Assembly (NCBI GenBank): GCA_030141605.1
Contig: JAQGDQ010000010.1
Location: 171,501-235,500, forward strand
Direction: 5' to 3'
Source of the DNA: Tubiluchus corallicola
Lineage: Eukaryota > Priapulida > Priapulimorpha > Priapulimorphida > Tubiluchidae
Length of the DNA: 64,000 nt
Shown: positions 37,720 to 47,417 of the stretch, piece after piece
How the letters are laid out: each line of letters opens with the position of its first letter
Position numbering within the stretch: position 1 is the stretch's first letter
Notes under the pieces: model-generated
The model's database searches: none
Seen by the model: the letters and a program-made list of their open reading frames with translations, nothing else
What the model was told of the DNA's origin: nothing
Translations under genes and position numbers: made by a program

Positions 37720-40700
37720 TTGAACACACATCGAATACATTTCATTTTGACAGAATGTGGATCAATGATAGATTAGTAAATTAATGAATTAGCCCATTAC
37801 GGGATACCAAACAACATAAATGGGTTACTCTCGATTTTAAAAACGTAACCAGTAAGCTAAAAACAACTGTGCTGCACATGATAATTCATACTGCTGTAAT
37901 ATAATTTACGTGGTTTGCAGTTGGTCAAATCCATAGTCTTTATCTTCGGTGCATGTAATTATACTGGTGACTATACTAAAATGAGACATTTTTTCATTTT
38001 AACGGCTTGATATTAGAAATATTTTTAGGACATTTATGGGTTGTGGACAACACTGTCTTCATAATTATCATATCATTACAAATTTCCAATAGGTCAAATC
38101 TGACTGTATTGGCGTAAGTTTGTAATGAAGTAATGAAATTTTGTAAGTTTGAATTGTATTCACCACGAAGTTAGCATCACTCCAGAAAGTGAAGAATGCT
38201 TTGGTTTGGTATTCATCACAATACACTTCGTCCTTTAACTGCAACAAACGTAAATTTTTTATGTGTTTATTGTTTGTATATAAAAGCTAAAAAATAATTG
38301 CCTTTGATCTGCACTATATAGTACCCAAAATACCAAATTTACTAAGTGTAATAGTGAATGGTACTAATCATGTGCAACCGATGTTCTTTAATATTGCTAT
38401 CGTGTGTTTATTTGATTAATTTCGTACTGTATAGATCTATTGAGGAATTGATATAATTCCACGTTAATAGACCTCTAGTAGCTTATAGTGTGAATTTGTG
38501 AGTCTGAGAAGTCAAGTGCTTCTGTGGTGTAATGGTTGACATAGCTGCCTGTAAAGTAGAAGGCTCATGTCTCAGTGGAGTGCAAAATTTTTCAGACTTT
38601 CTGATTTAGTATTGCTTTTAAGTGATTTTAAAATCTAGAAGAAACATTAATAAATTTTAATACAGCAATTATGACTGTGATTGCCAGAATTTTTTAAAGC
38701 AATTGTGGTTTATTTTACCAATTATTACCTAACGCGGAGTTGGAAAAAGGAGACACTGAAAATTGTTGACTGGACGGGATTTGAACCCGAGATTTGGGAT
38801 TAGTACGCGCTACCAGCCAACATGACAAACCAGACCTGAGATTTCCCTACTCGTAGCTCACAATCCAACAGCACCACCTGTAGCCATGACAAAAGGGGGA
38901 TACATATGGTGTCAATAAGTCACAGTATTACTGTACTTCCATGGTTTTGTGTCATATATAGGTTAAAAACTAATAAACCAGCACAGAAAAATACACCTAG
39001 TTCTGACTCTTCATAACTGCAAGTGACAGTGCGCTCCTATTATCCTATAATCTTTTTCACCTAGTGCTATGATGCTGCTTGAACCTGTATCATCTAGATC
39101 AGTCTTCAACTATGCATTGCTTGGATGTTAATTACTACAGTGTTTGTTCATTGATCAAGTATTTATCATCTCGGAAGCCGACTATTGTCATATTAAAGTC
39201 TTTAGTGCAAGAAAGATTTTAATAATTAAGCTCCTTGTATGTATTTAGTCACATCTACAGTGGAGAAGAAAGAGTTGGACAAGTGAGATTACTGTATTTT
39301 AATTGAACGATATGATGTTCGCACACCAGGCAATACCATAGTCACATCGACCAGTACATGCATTTCACAACGTATTATTGTTTTGATGTCTTACGTAAGC
39401 CCAGAATTTGTCTTGCGAATTTCAAGACTATAGTACCTTTGAGTTATTTGAAGTGAGAGCAACAAGCAAACTGACAAACAGATTGTGAAAAAAAGATTTT
39501 GCAGAGTGTTAATTAAAACATAAAGGAAATATTTCGCAACACAGCCTTTTGGGCCCTACTATGTACAAAGCGCAGTACGAAAAACTCTATAAGAAAACGA
39601 TTACTAGAACTTGTGAACAATAAGCATCTACTAGCTATTGTCAACTCCGTACGAATCATACAATCTTGTTACTTTAAGATGTGGAACAACAGTCTATTTG
39701 TAAATAACAATCATCAAATGGCAGTAAATAAACATTCGCAGGTATAATGCTTGACGATTCTTATTTACAAATAGACTGTTGTTCCACATAATATTTATTA
39801 AAATAATAAGATTGTATAATTCGCACGGAGTTGACAATAGCTAGAAGATGTTTATTGTTCACAAGTTCAATAATTGTTTTCTAATAGAATTTTTCTTATT
39901 ATTTATAGTAATATTTTTACTGTAACTTTTATTGTAGTATTTTATTTGAGTGTGATATAATGCTTTTATGTTTTTTTGCATGGCTTTTATGCTGAAATAA
40001 AGTGATCTAATTTAATCTATACGAAAATGGTAGAATGAACAATGGACGCAATTTCAAAACCACATTTCACAAGACCATACACAATCTAGTGAAGTTACAA
40101 GCCTACAAACTGAATTTGAATTTGAACATAACATAGCACGACGTAATGCAGCGCAATACAGCCAAGCACAGCTTAGCAGTTCATCACAGCATAGCATGAA
40201 ACACATCATAACGCAGCACACAGTTCATGAATCACATCATGTATAAATTGTCAATGCCACTTCACAGTAGAAGACAATGCTATATACAATAAATACAGTA
40301 AATGCAATACAGACGCAACAATGTCAACTGATCAGATTACTCATAAAGCACAGTACAGTAAAGCAGAAACAGGACAGGACAGTTAAAATCGCTTTCGTCT
40401 GGACGTAAAATGCATCTCTTATACAGGCCGCTAATGTTGCTCAGCTAAAGTGAATCTCGGTAGTCGATTGAGAAACCACGAAGAATGTAGGCGATCTATT
40501 TTCACCACGTATGCGTACATTCATTGTACCCTCTGGTTGTGCAAGACGTTGCGAACTTGCGACACAGGAAGACAGATTGATCGCGTTTGTTGTAGGTCAC
40601 TTAATGGACACACTGTGTCAATTTTTATTTTATTGATTTAGCATTGCAGCCTGGAATGTAACGCACACAAATCGTTACTTTTGTTAAGTTTTACGATAGT

Positions 40701-41095
40701 GTAACTTAGTTAATTGGCTATAAAGAAGTCTGTAAAACTTTTTGGTTAGTTGCATTTCATTGTGAAGGAGCTCTGCATGCAAATTGTGGATGAAGCTTTG
40801 TTAAAAGGTAAACCAAATTTACTGTACGAAATTGACAAAATATCACATTACGTGTGTTTTTTTAATAAGATACACCGATAAGAAACCAAACAGGCGTTGA
40901 TGCATTTACGAAGGTTCAACTGTGCATAATAATTTGAATAGACCTTGTATACCTGCTAGAGTGTAAATGTGAGATCTGCTGAGTCTAAATTATACTCAAT
41001 TATTATCTACGATCACGGTTTGAAATGTTCAATAAGGTTAGAAGTAGAGCCATATTCGCATTTTGCAGTGTAGTCAAATAACTGAAAGTGTAATT

Positions 41096-41166
<71 letters not shown>

Positions 41167-44147
41167 CATTAATTTTATCTTTGATGATAAAATTGATTAT
41201 ACGTCATCAAGGGTTTCTTAATTCCCTTAAAGTTGTAATTGAAATTTTGCAAAAATCTCCTATATAAAGTTCTTACCTACTGAAATTAATCCTTGCTTTC
41301 CCTGATTGCATTTTATTATTCCTGCATGCTTTGCTAAATTAATTTCTGTCGGCAAGGGCGACTTTAATTATGTTTGCTTGATGCCTTAGCAAAAAATATG
41401 CTAGATTTATCTATAAACAGCTTGTTTACCCACTTTGCTAGCGGGAATGCGTTACTACTGTAATAAATTACCAGAAATAACATCCATCCATGGTTTCTTT
41501 TGAATTAATATAGTCAGATAAAACGTTATCTGTGCTCTTTTATGTACACAACGCTTTATTTTGATTCAACTCTATCATCATGGCATCTTCACGTTGACGT
41601 AGGGGATGTTGTTAAATCATTTGTTTACGAAAATCTATGAACACCACTGACACTTTCGCAGCAATATCTAGAAGATTAATTGCATAGGAAAAGCCAAGTG
41701 ACAAATGGTAGAACGAGGTTTCTAGAAGAAAAGTAGGGCTGTAAAACGTTGCTTTGTGCTGTTACGATGGCGTGATTGATAAATACGATAGGCAAAGTCA
41801 CAGACTGCAGTAAAAATAAACACGAGAAGCCAAGGAAAAAGGTGGTGATGATGACGACAGTGATTACAGTGATGACGATAATACAAATACCTGTTTGAAA
41901 AAATATGTTATGAAAAAACATAATATATATATTATTTTCTCAATGATTATTGATTTTTATTTCAGAAGCTTTCACCCTGCCGAAATGTTGAAACAGTATG
42001 TACCAGTGTAACAAACAAGAACATTAAAAGCAAAAATAAGAGCTAAACATCATTGATTTGAAATATAATAAGTTAGAGAAACAACAAAAACGCCTGCATA
42101 AGAAGAAAAAATTTTCTACTTGTTTTTAATGTTCTTGTCTTACGTCGGTCATACTATTTTTATGATTTTATCTGTAATTTTTTCAGCTTGACGAGGCCCG
42201 GTATGGTGAAGGCTTCTGATATAAAAAATTGAGGTTGTAAAGGGCATTACTTTTTTATGCTAAAGATGACAAGTCTCGAGAGATCTCTTTCATGTATGTA
42301 TATACGTGTGTGTGTGTGCGTGTGCGTGCGCGTGCGTGTGTGAAAGCGTGCGTGCGTGTGTGTATGCGTGTGTGTGATAGACTCTTTTCATAGACTGCTT
42401 GGCATCTCTCAGATTGGTAGCTCTCACTGGAGATGTAAAAAATTATTAGACTCTAATTTAGCATCGATGTTGAGCGGAAACACACTGTACACCTGATAAA
42501 CAAGAAGTTCTCATTTATTGTATCATTTTCTAACAAAATCTTGACTGCCATTATTGGACAGTTAGGGAATATATACCTGAAGGCTGACGTGACATGTTGT
42601 ATGGACGTGTATTTTTGTAATTTGCACTATTCATGAAATGCTTTTCTTTGTCTAACTTGAACGATGACTGATAAGTTTTCTTTTCAGGCCTCACAAATGC
42701 TGCCGATTACTTTGGACTTGATGAATTAAAGAAGACGTGTATTGGCTTCGTCAACTGTTGCATTAATGTAGACACAGCATGTGCCCTACTTGCATCAGCA
42801 GAGGAGTATATGCATTATAAGTCTACTAAATGCCTTGTCCAGAAGGTAAAAACCGTATTTTAGATAATTGTGTTCCATTAGCAAGCCTGCCTTAGGAGAA
42901 GTGAAAGAAATTATGGATGAAAAGGGATTGTGCTGTTTGAGCTCATGCAGCAATTCACGAATGTGGAACAAAACTGTGAGCACAATTGGGATGGTCTGCT
43001 TAGTCAAACATCTTTATACCACCTACTTTGGGATGGTAAAAAAGTTAACATTATATAACTTTGGCAATTGGCATTATAACAAAGTGCATTAATACATATT
43101 TTTTATGTCAATGCAAATACAGATTTTTTGTTTTGCTAAAAATATGGTTGTTAAGCGAAGTTGGTATTATAAAGAGGTGCATTAATTATAACGAGGTTTA
43201 ATTGTATTTATCATATTATTGTATTTTCAACGAACTTCATTTGTAAATTTTAATAAAATAAGCCTGCCAACTGTAAGCAAGTTTGTTGGATATCCAGTTC
43301 TATTTGCTTCTTTGCTATTTTATGTATCTGTCAAGAATAGTAATTAGTCTATCATTGGGTTAAGGTCAGCTATTGATATTAACCAAATTAAAGCTAATAT
43401 CACCAAACCTTTAATAATAGCTAATTAATTTGCAACGTGTCTGTATGTGACATAATTATAAGACTGAAAACAAACTGCCCAGATCAAAGTCTAGTTACAG
43501 AGAGTGCCACTATAATGACTTTCTGTAACTTTAAATTCATGGTCGTGGTCACAGTAGGATTTCAACGAGACATGGTTCTGTATCGCTCTCCTCTGAAGAC
43601 AATTCTTGTCACATTATTTCTAGTTAATGTTTTTTGTTCTTAGGTGCTCGAGTTTGTTGACACAAATGGAGACCACATTTTAAGTCTACCTGCATTTGCC
43701 TTACTTCCTCAGCATGTAGTTAAACTCGTGTTATCTCGTGAGGAACTGCAAGCCGATGAACTCACCAAATTCCATGCCGCTCTACTTTGGTGCCGAAAAC
43801 ACTGCGAGAAAAACACAGAAGTGAAAGTGAAAGACGTAATGTCAAACTTTTTAGAACAGATCGCATTCCACAAGATTCCCGCTGCGGTGCTCATGCGGGA
43901 GGTGCACCCCATAGGCGTCATTCCCGACTACATTGTGATGAATGCTCTTGCATATCAAGCAGATCCGGCTAGTATTGACCCTGCTGTGTTGTTACCTTCA
44001 GTGCGCACTAGAAGGAGCCACCTGACCACTCAACAGTCGGTGCAGTCCTTGTCGAGATTAAGAATTAATGACAATATGAGTCTTGGTGCAAGCAATTCGA
44101 CCATAAGCTCCACTACTTCTGATGAAAGTGGTGCACAAAGTCGATAG
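30250..44147 (+). CDS. gprs: BTB-BACK protein, gprs / serine-enriched protein family (5 coding exons, 5' end missing)
   Basis: Coding segments 30250-30463, 33334-33556, 35226-35337, 42688-42845 and 43644-44147 join in frame through GT-AG introns to give 403 residues and a stop. The start lies upstream and was not found. Residues about 25-79 are the first half of a BTB domain (LDISRF, LCDVTFLVG, VKAVLAARS, VFYKMLY). Residues about 80-140 are a Lys/Asp/Arg/Ser-rich insert. Residues 147-184 complete the BTB (DDFEPDVFRQLIEYVHTGSV). Residues 185-360 are a BACK region (YFGLDELKKTCIGFVNCC, LLPQHVV, FHKIPAAVLMREVHP), followed by a Ser/Thr-rich tail. The order, the insert inside the BTB, and phrases such as VLMRE.HP and MNALAYQADP..IDP agree with my knowledge of Drosophila Gprs. 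BTB-BACK proteins are usually adaptors, often for cullin-3 ligases; that role here is inference. Confidence 0.9.
30464..33333 (+). other. gprs-like intron between exons A and B
   Basis: 2.87 kb with GTTGGT donor and TAG acceptor. It contains a GAT microsatellite (about 31001-31060). Nothing else was recognised. Confidence 0.8.
33334..33556 (+). CDS. gprs: gprs-like exon B: BTB continuation plus lysine-rich insert
   Basis: The acceptor is TTTCACTAG and the donor GTAAGT. One base plus 74 codons: VFYKMLY continues the BTB fold, then about 35 residues of Lys/Asp/Glu/Arg repeats (KKKDKKSKEDKEKFDRK and similar), then a basic, Ser-rich stretch (KFFRRRSSTETG). The charged block has the look of a disordered linker or nuclear-localisation-type signal; that is inference. 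Confidence 0.9.
33557..35225 (+). other. gprs-like intron between exons B and C
   Basis: 1.67 kb. It holds a CT-rich tract (33650-33785), a GC-richer patch at 34080-34300 of unknown nature, and a LINE-like 3' end at about 34560-34870 ending GGCAAATAAAGGTGTTACTT. Confidence 0.8.
34560..34872 (+). mobile_element. LINE 3'-UTR-like remnant
   Basis: The ending GGCAAATAAAGGTG plus TTACTTACTTAC resembles a LINE 3' UTR with AATAAA-type signal and TTAC repeat tail. It is the mirror of the sequence at 14130. No protein motif is visible, so the family and 5' limit are guesses. Confidence 0.35.
35226..35337 (+). CDS. gprs: gprs-like exon C: end of BTB domain
   Basis: The exon follows a TTTTTCAG acceptor and ends before GTAAAA, with 37 codons plus one base. 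It encodes YNGNKTIVVDDFEPDVFRQL and then IEYVHTGSVTLQARTLL, the classic C-terminal BTB pattern (DF.PDVF..LI.Y.HTG.V). Confidence 0.92.
37400..37493 (+). mobile_element. LINE 3'-end-like remnant with TCTAT tail
   Basis: TAATGTATTTACTTATCCAA then AATAAATTTCTATTTTATTCTATTC looks like the end of a LINE 3' UTR with short tandem tail. It abuts the ATT array. Weak support. Confidence 0.35.
37494..37721. repeat. Compound ATT / ATTGTT array (~225 bp)
   Basis: The outer parts are ATT repeats; the middle (about 37581-37662) is ATTGTT hexamer repeats with one ATTGCT unit. The poly-Leu, poly-Asn and poly-Ile frames here are artefacts. Confidence 0.97.
38518..38585 (+). other. Degenerate tRNA-like sequence
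   Basis: TTCTGTGGTGTAATGGTTGA followed by CATAGCTGCCTGTAAAGTAG is close to the 5' half of a Gln/Glu-type tRNA. The T arm (GCTCATGTCTCAGTG) is degraded, so it should not make a working tRNA. It is a pseudogene or SINE head. Confidence 0.6.
38765..38821 (-). other. 57-nt D-arm-less tRNA-like sequence or SINE fragment
   Basis: On the minus strand GTTGGCTGG can pair with the terminal CCAGTCAAC (9 pairs, one G-U), and CGGGTTCAAATCCCG is a perfect T arm and B box. Only about 20 bases lie between the 5' strand and the T arm, so a D arm or anticodon arm is missing. Confidence 0.55.
39579..39895. repeat. Large inverted repeat, arms ~130 bp, 53-bp loop
   Basis: Left arm 39579-39707 and right arm 39761-39895 are imperfect reverse complements, including the 29-base inner block from ATGTGGAACAACAGTCTATT onward and the outer ACTTGTGAACAATAA. 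The loop is 39708-39760. The right arm runs straight into a LINE-like 3' end. Confidence 0.9.
39896..40022 (+). mobile_element. LINE 3'-UTR end
   Basis: TTTTTTTGCATGGCTTTTAT then GCTGAAATAAAGTGATCTAA and TTTAATC: AATAAA followed by an imperfect GATTTAATTT-type tail, as in a LINE 3' end. A similar ending is at 52670-52702. Confidence 0.5.
40120..40380 (+). repeat. Degenerate CA-rich low-complexity stretch
   Basis: Words such as AGCACA, ACAGCA, GCAATACA and ACAGTA recur across about 260 bases, as in an aged pentanucleotide array. No coding sense. Confidence 0.5.
41097..41166. repeat. AAT trinucleotide microsatellite
   Basis: About 23 uninterrupted AAT units. Confidence 0.95.
42303..42377. repeat. 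TG/CG alternating purine-pyrimidine tract
   Basis: GTGTGTGTGCGTGTGCGTGC and similar over 75 bases, nearly all alternating purine-pyrimidine. This kind of tract can adopt Z-DNA. It lies 310 bases before exon D of the gprs-like gene. Confidence 0.9.
42688..42845 (+). CDS. gprs: gprs-like exon D: start of BACK domain
   Basis: The acceptor is TTTTCAG and the donor GTAAAA. Two bases complete a Gly, then 52 codons read LTNAADYFGLDELKKTCIGF, VNCCINVDTACALLASAEEY and MHYKSTKCLVQK. This is the start of a BACK domain (A..F.L..L...C..F). It is separated from the BTB exon by a 7.35-kb intron full of repeats. Confidence 0.92.
42846..43643 (+). other. gprs-like intron between exons D and E
   Basis: 798 bases, GTAAAA donor and TTCTTAG acceptor. 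No repeat recognised. Confidence 0.85.
43644..44147 (+). CDS. gprs: gprs-like terminal exon E: BACK domain and Ser-rich C-terminus
   Basis: The exon follows a TTTTTGTTCTTAG acceptor and has 167 codons plus TAG. It contains VLEFVDTNGDHIL, LLPQHVVKLVLSREELQADE, FHKIPAAVLMREVHPIGVIP and MNALAYQADPASIDPAVLLP. The tail is rich in Ser and Thr (SNSTISSTTSDESGAQSR) and ends without any membrane segment. Confidence 0.93.
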   Translation: MLEFVDTNGDHILSLPAFALLPQHVVKLVLSREELQADELTKFHAALLWCRKHCEKNTEVKVKDVMSNFLEQIAFHKIPAAVLMREVHPIGVIPDYIVMNALAYQADPASIDPAVLLPSVRTRRSHLTTQQSVQSLSRLRINDNMSLGASNSTISSTTSDESGAQSR

Positions 44148-44214
44148 CCAGCGTAATTATAACAATTATGATGTACTATGTCGTTAATACACGTACATAC
44201 TATAAAGTTACCTT

Positions 44215-44585
44215 GTGCCACCACCCTGACAACTTGTGACAAGTGAATGTCTCCCTGAAAACGTGTGACAGCTGACAATTTTCTTAAAAAGAAAGGACAA
44301 TTGATTATTTCTGTGGTCACTGTCACATTTTATGTTAGTAAATCTGTGAGAGCACCTCCCTGAATATAACTGTGACAAGTGGATGTTTCCCAATGTGTTA
44401 TCAAGCGAATGCCTTTCTGAAAGTGTAACGGGTGAAGTTTTCCCGAAGTGTATCATGTGAACATCCTTTTGAAAGTGAATTTTTCCCAAAGTGTAACAAG
44501 TGAATTTTTCCCAATGTGTAACAAGTGAGCCTTTCCCCGAAGTGTGACAAATAAATGTCTCCCTGATCGTCTGTGACAAATGAAA
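44215..44585 (+). repeat. Degenerate ~25-28-bp minisatellite in the presumed 3' UTR
   Basis: About a dozen imperfect units built on GTGTAACAAGTGAATTTTTC followed by CC(A/G)A(A/T). Clearest are 44367-44545, where units are adjacent; units at 44220-44280 are interrupted by unrelated sequence. The array starts about 70 bases after the stop codon and lies before the first AATAAA, so it is probably transcribed. Confidence 0.75.
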
Positions 44586-44655
44586 ATCTCCTATAGTATT
44601 TATAATATATTATTACATATAAGTATTTTCTTACCCACTGATTGTTTTATTACTA

Positions 44656-44661
44656 AATAAA
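44656..44661 (+). promoter_or_regulatory. Polyadenylation signal AATAAA downstream of gprs-like gene
   Basis: The first canonical AATAAA on the plus strand in an AT-rich context after the stop at 44147, about 510 bases downstream. A second AATAAA lies at 44735-44740. Either could end the transcript. Confidence 0.45.
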
Positions 44662-45082
44662 TTGTTTGTACAATGATACCTATACAAATGACACGTTGGA
44701 GTCATGAATGTGCTAATATTGTTTTTTCCTGATGAATAAATGCGATGTTTAATGGTGTAAATTATAGTGTGTGAAATTTTTATTACAGAAAATTATTCGA
44801 AGTTTGATCGCTCCAGCAAATAGACTACTGGTAAAGCCACTTAAGATAAAATAAGAATTGTTTATGGGTGTCAAGACTGAATTATTTCAATTGCACAATT
44901 TGGCAAACCAAAATTCAGCATTTATTGACAAGGCCTAGACAAAATGGATGCTACCGGTGAGACTGAAGCTCAACTCATTATCAGGATATAATCTTCTGTG
45001 ATTCATCCTTCATCAACAAGGTAAAAAGCCAGAGTAAAGCGTTGAACCCAGATGTCGTGCATGAGCCATTGACTGGCCTCAG

Positions 45083-45143
45083 CACACACACGCATGCACG
45101 CACGCACGCACGCAGGCAGGCAGGCAGGCAGGCACACACACAA
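45083..45143. repeat. Compound CA / CACG / CAGG microsatellite
   Basis: CACACACACGCATGCACGCA, then CGCACG units, five CAGG units and a CACACACA end. Confidence 0.92.
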
Positions 45144-46029
45144 GCTCTGCACACATGACAACTCGGCTGTTTTCTTGCCTCATTTGTGCCTTTCATTAAC
45201 AAAGTACTTCACACTTTGTTGGTGCATCTTTAAAAATAGCAATCATTACTAATTAATCACTAATAATAGGTATGCAGCAGACATTAGCCACGGTGCATTT
45301 AGTGCTTATACTTTTCACTGCATATTTTTTAGTGTCCACATTCTTTTATGTTTTTAGTTCTAGGGAGAGTTGCACCTCTTTTACTTAATTAACTAATTAC
45401 CACATGCAAGACAGGCTACTAAAACAAAAGCAAAATGCTGCAAATGAATTGAATAAAATTTAAATGTATTTACAAGACAAAATTAAATTCTCTAGTTCAC
45501 AATCATATTGAAGATAAACACAGTAAAAAATCTATGGTTTAGAGCATTTACTGCCAAAAACCAGCAGTAACATTGGCTTATATACAAACCTTCAATTATT
45601 TACAGGTCATCAAAAGCTGGAAAATTCTCACAATATTCCAATATAATGTAAATTGGGTTATAAATGGCGTCTGTGCTATGATTAATAAAAAAATTTGGTG
45701 TATGAACATTTAGTCAGGAAGTATGCCTATGCTTTATGCCTGTACATGTTTTATTATACAAAATCATTGTGTTAAGCTGTACTAATATGAAATGCTTACC
45801 ATATGTGTGACTTCTGTGAAAATAAATTTAAACAGATGACCATAGATATATATGGTACGTGCACATGCACAGACAGAGTGCTAGCCTACAAATTGAACAA
45901 TTCAAAAGCATTTTCAGGAGCTGTTTTTACCACACAATTGAATGTAGTTTTTCTGTTGTACAACATGGCACCCTTTTCTTCAACGCAAGAATGTATTAAG
46001 TAGCAAGAAATTGCGTCTTAACATAAGAC

Positions 46030-46500
46030 TTAATATTTAAAGCATACGTCAGCAGCATATGTACAACAGTGAAACATGAGGTTTAACGATTGGCTCAACA
46101 AAAACAAATTGACACATTCCAAAGAAGTCTTCTAAGGAAAGTTTTAAAAATAGGATGGTCATACACAATCAGAAACGGAGACTAATACGCTAGAATGAAA
46201 AAATTCCTTAGAGTTCATAAGTCAAGTTCCAAAGATTAAGATGGTAAGGACACCTAAGATTGCCAAGTGAAACATCAGTAAGAATCGCCTTAAAACCTTG
46301 CAAAAACACATGGCTAACCAAAAACAACGTTGATAGCTAAGATAAATAAAGATGTTCAACAACTTCAACCAGATCAATCTTTAGGAATAAGAAGAACTTA
46401 CATTGTTAGCTGCAGATAGGAGTGGGTGGAATACTCAGATAAATGTTAATGCCTCAATGTCTGCCACAAATGGAATCAGACCTTTTTGAAGAATAAATCA
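46030..46500 (+). mobile_element. LINE C-terminal remnant, antisense to the MOXD1-like gene
   Basis: One frame with stops reads LAQQKQIDTFQRSLLRKVLK, IGWSYTIRNGD, then PKTTLIAKINKDVQQLQPDQ and SLGIRRTYIVSCR. The order (Q...D.FQR..LR..L.I.W...I.N, K..RP.TTW...I..D...L.L, ...A.DR..W) is the post-RT end of a family of animal LINEs. At least eight in-frame stops: dead. Confidence 0.78.
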
Positions 46501-46729
46501 GGCCATAGAATTTGTATTAGAACATGGCACTCAATGTGGTTTCACTTTTTTGCATGAGGCTTGCAATCTATTTGTCCACATGCATGGCATTTAAATCTAT
46601 GATGATGACTACTGTTTTTGCTTTAATGGTGAGATCACATGGCCACATTTACAACTTAGCCAATTTTACAGGTCAACACTCAACAGCAGATTTTGTGATA
46701 GACCTATAGGTCTTATTACTATTACTGAT

Positions 46730-46735
46730 TTTATT
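46730..46735 (-). promoter_or_regulatory. Possible polyadenylation signal for the MOXD1-like gene
   Basis: TTTATT on the plus strand reads AATAAA on the minus strand, about 680 bases after the stop at 47418. The signal is plausible but lies far from the stop and close to a LINE remnant; a nearer non-canonical signal may be used. Confidence 0.25.
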
Positions 46736-47417
46736 ACCTAATTAACATTTCTGTCCTAAATGATTAATATCATATCACAGTATCAGCACAATTACTATCA
46801 ATATAAATAAACCAAGAAAAACTTGGTTTAAGTCATTTATAATTCTTCAGGCTTGTCATATTAACAGCAACATGGGGTTGTTGCTAAACATTTTGTACAA
46901 AAGTTTAATTACAAATTTCAAATTAGACTAGAGTGAAGACTATTTACATTGTGCAATAACTAATAAGAAACAGCAGTTCAAATTAACTGCAGAACTGGAA
47001 TAATTGAAGCTGTAATAATTATGAGACAGTGCTACGACTGTTTTTCTCTCCAACAGGCGGCAGCACAATACAATGTTTGTCAGATTGACACCAGAGTTGC
47101 TAGAGTCCAGTCACAGGCTTTGCTAATTAATTTAATCATGCCACGAGTTAAGGCATTTATATTGGTTAAGTACCTTCTTTTAAACCTCTCTTTGAAACAA
47201 CAATGTGATTGTTTATAACAAAGGCAAGCCACTCAATATAAATAAACTTATATACCATACAGAAAAACCTTCAAATAAAGACAGAATTTAAAATAACAAT
47301 AACAAAAGCCATTTGCTGAAAATGTCACTGTAGATGTGCAGTTCATCGCACATCTTGGCATGGTCAACACGAAATATCACAATAATAGCATAACTTTCAT
47401 ACAACGCTTGATTTAGG

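Larger units (their letters stand above)
35338..42687 (+). other. gprs-like 7.35-kb intron between exons C and D
   Basis: The largest intron seen. It holds a possible LINE tail (37400-37490), an ATT-type array, two tRNA-like segments (38518 and 38765), a hairpin (39579-39895), an AAT array (41097) and a TG/CG-rich tract (42303). The rest, including 35340-36700, shows nothing recognisable. Confidence 0.8.
44148..47417. other. Intergenic region between convergent gene ends
   Basis: 3.27 kb from the gprs-like stop to the MOXD1-like stop. It holds the minisatellite (44215), AATAAA signals (44656, 44735), a CACG/CAGG microsatellite (45083), a LINE remnant (46080) and 3' UTR of both genes. The stretch 45150-46070 shows nothing recognisable. 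Confidence 0.7.

Noticed and set aside
37340-37745. Poly-Leu, poly-Asn and poly-Ile frames
   Set aside because: All come from the ATT/ATTGTT array read in different frames and strands.
44208-44579. Minus frame with zinc-finger-linker-like words (THWEKFTC)
   Set aside because: The words come from the minisatellite units. The Cys-His spacing of C2H2 fingers is absent, and the region is 3' UTR of the plus-strand gene.
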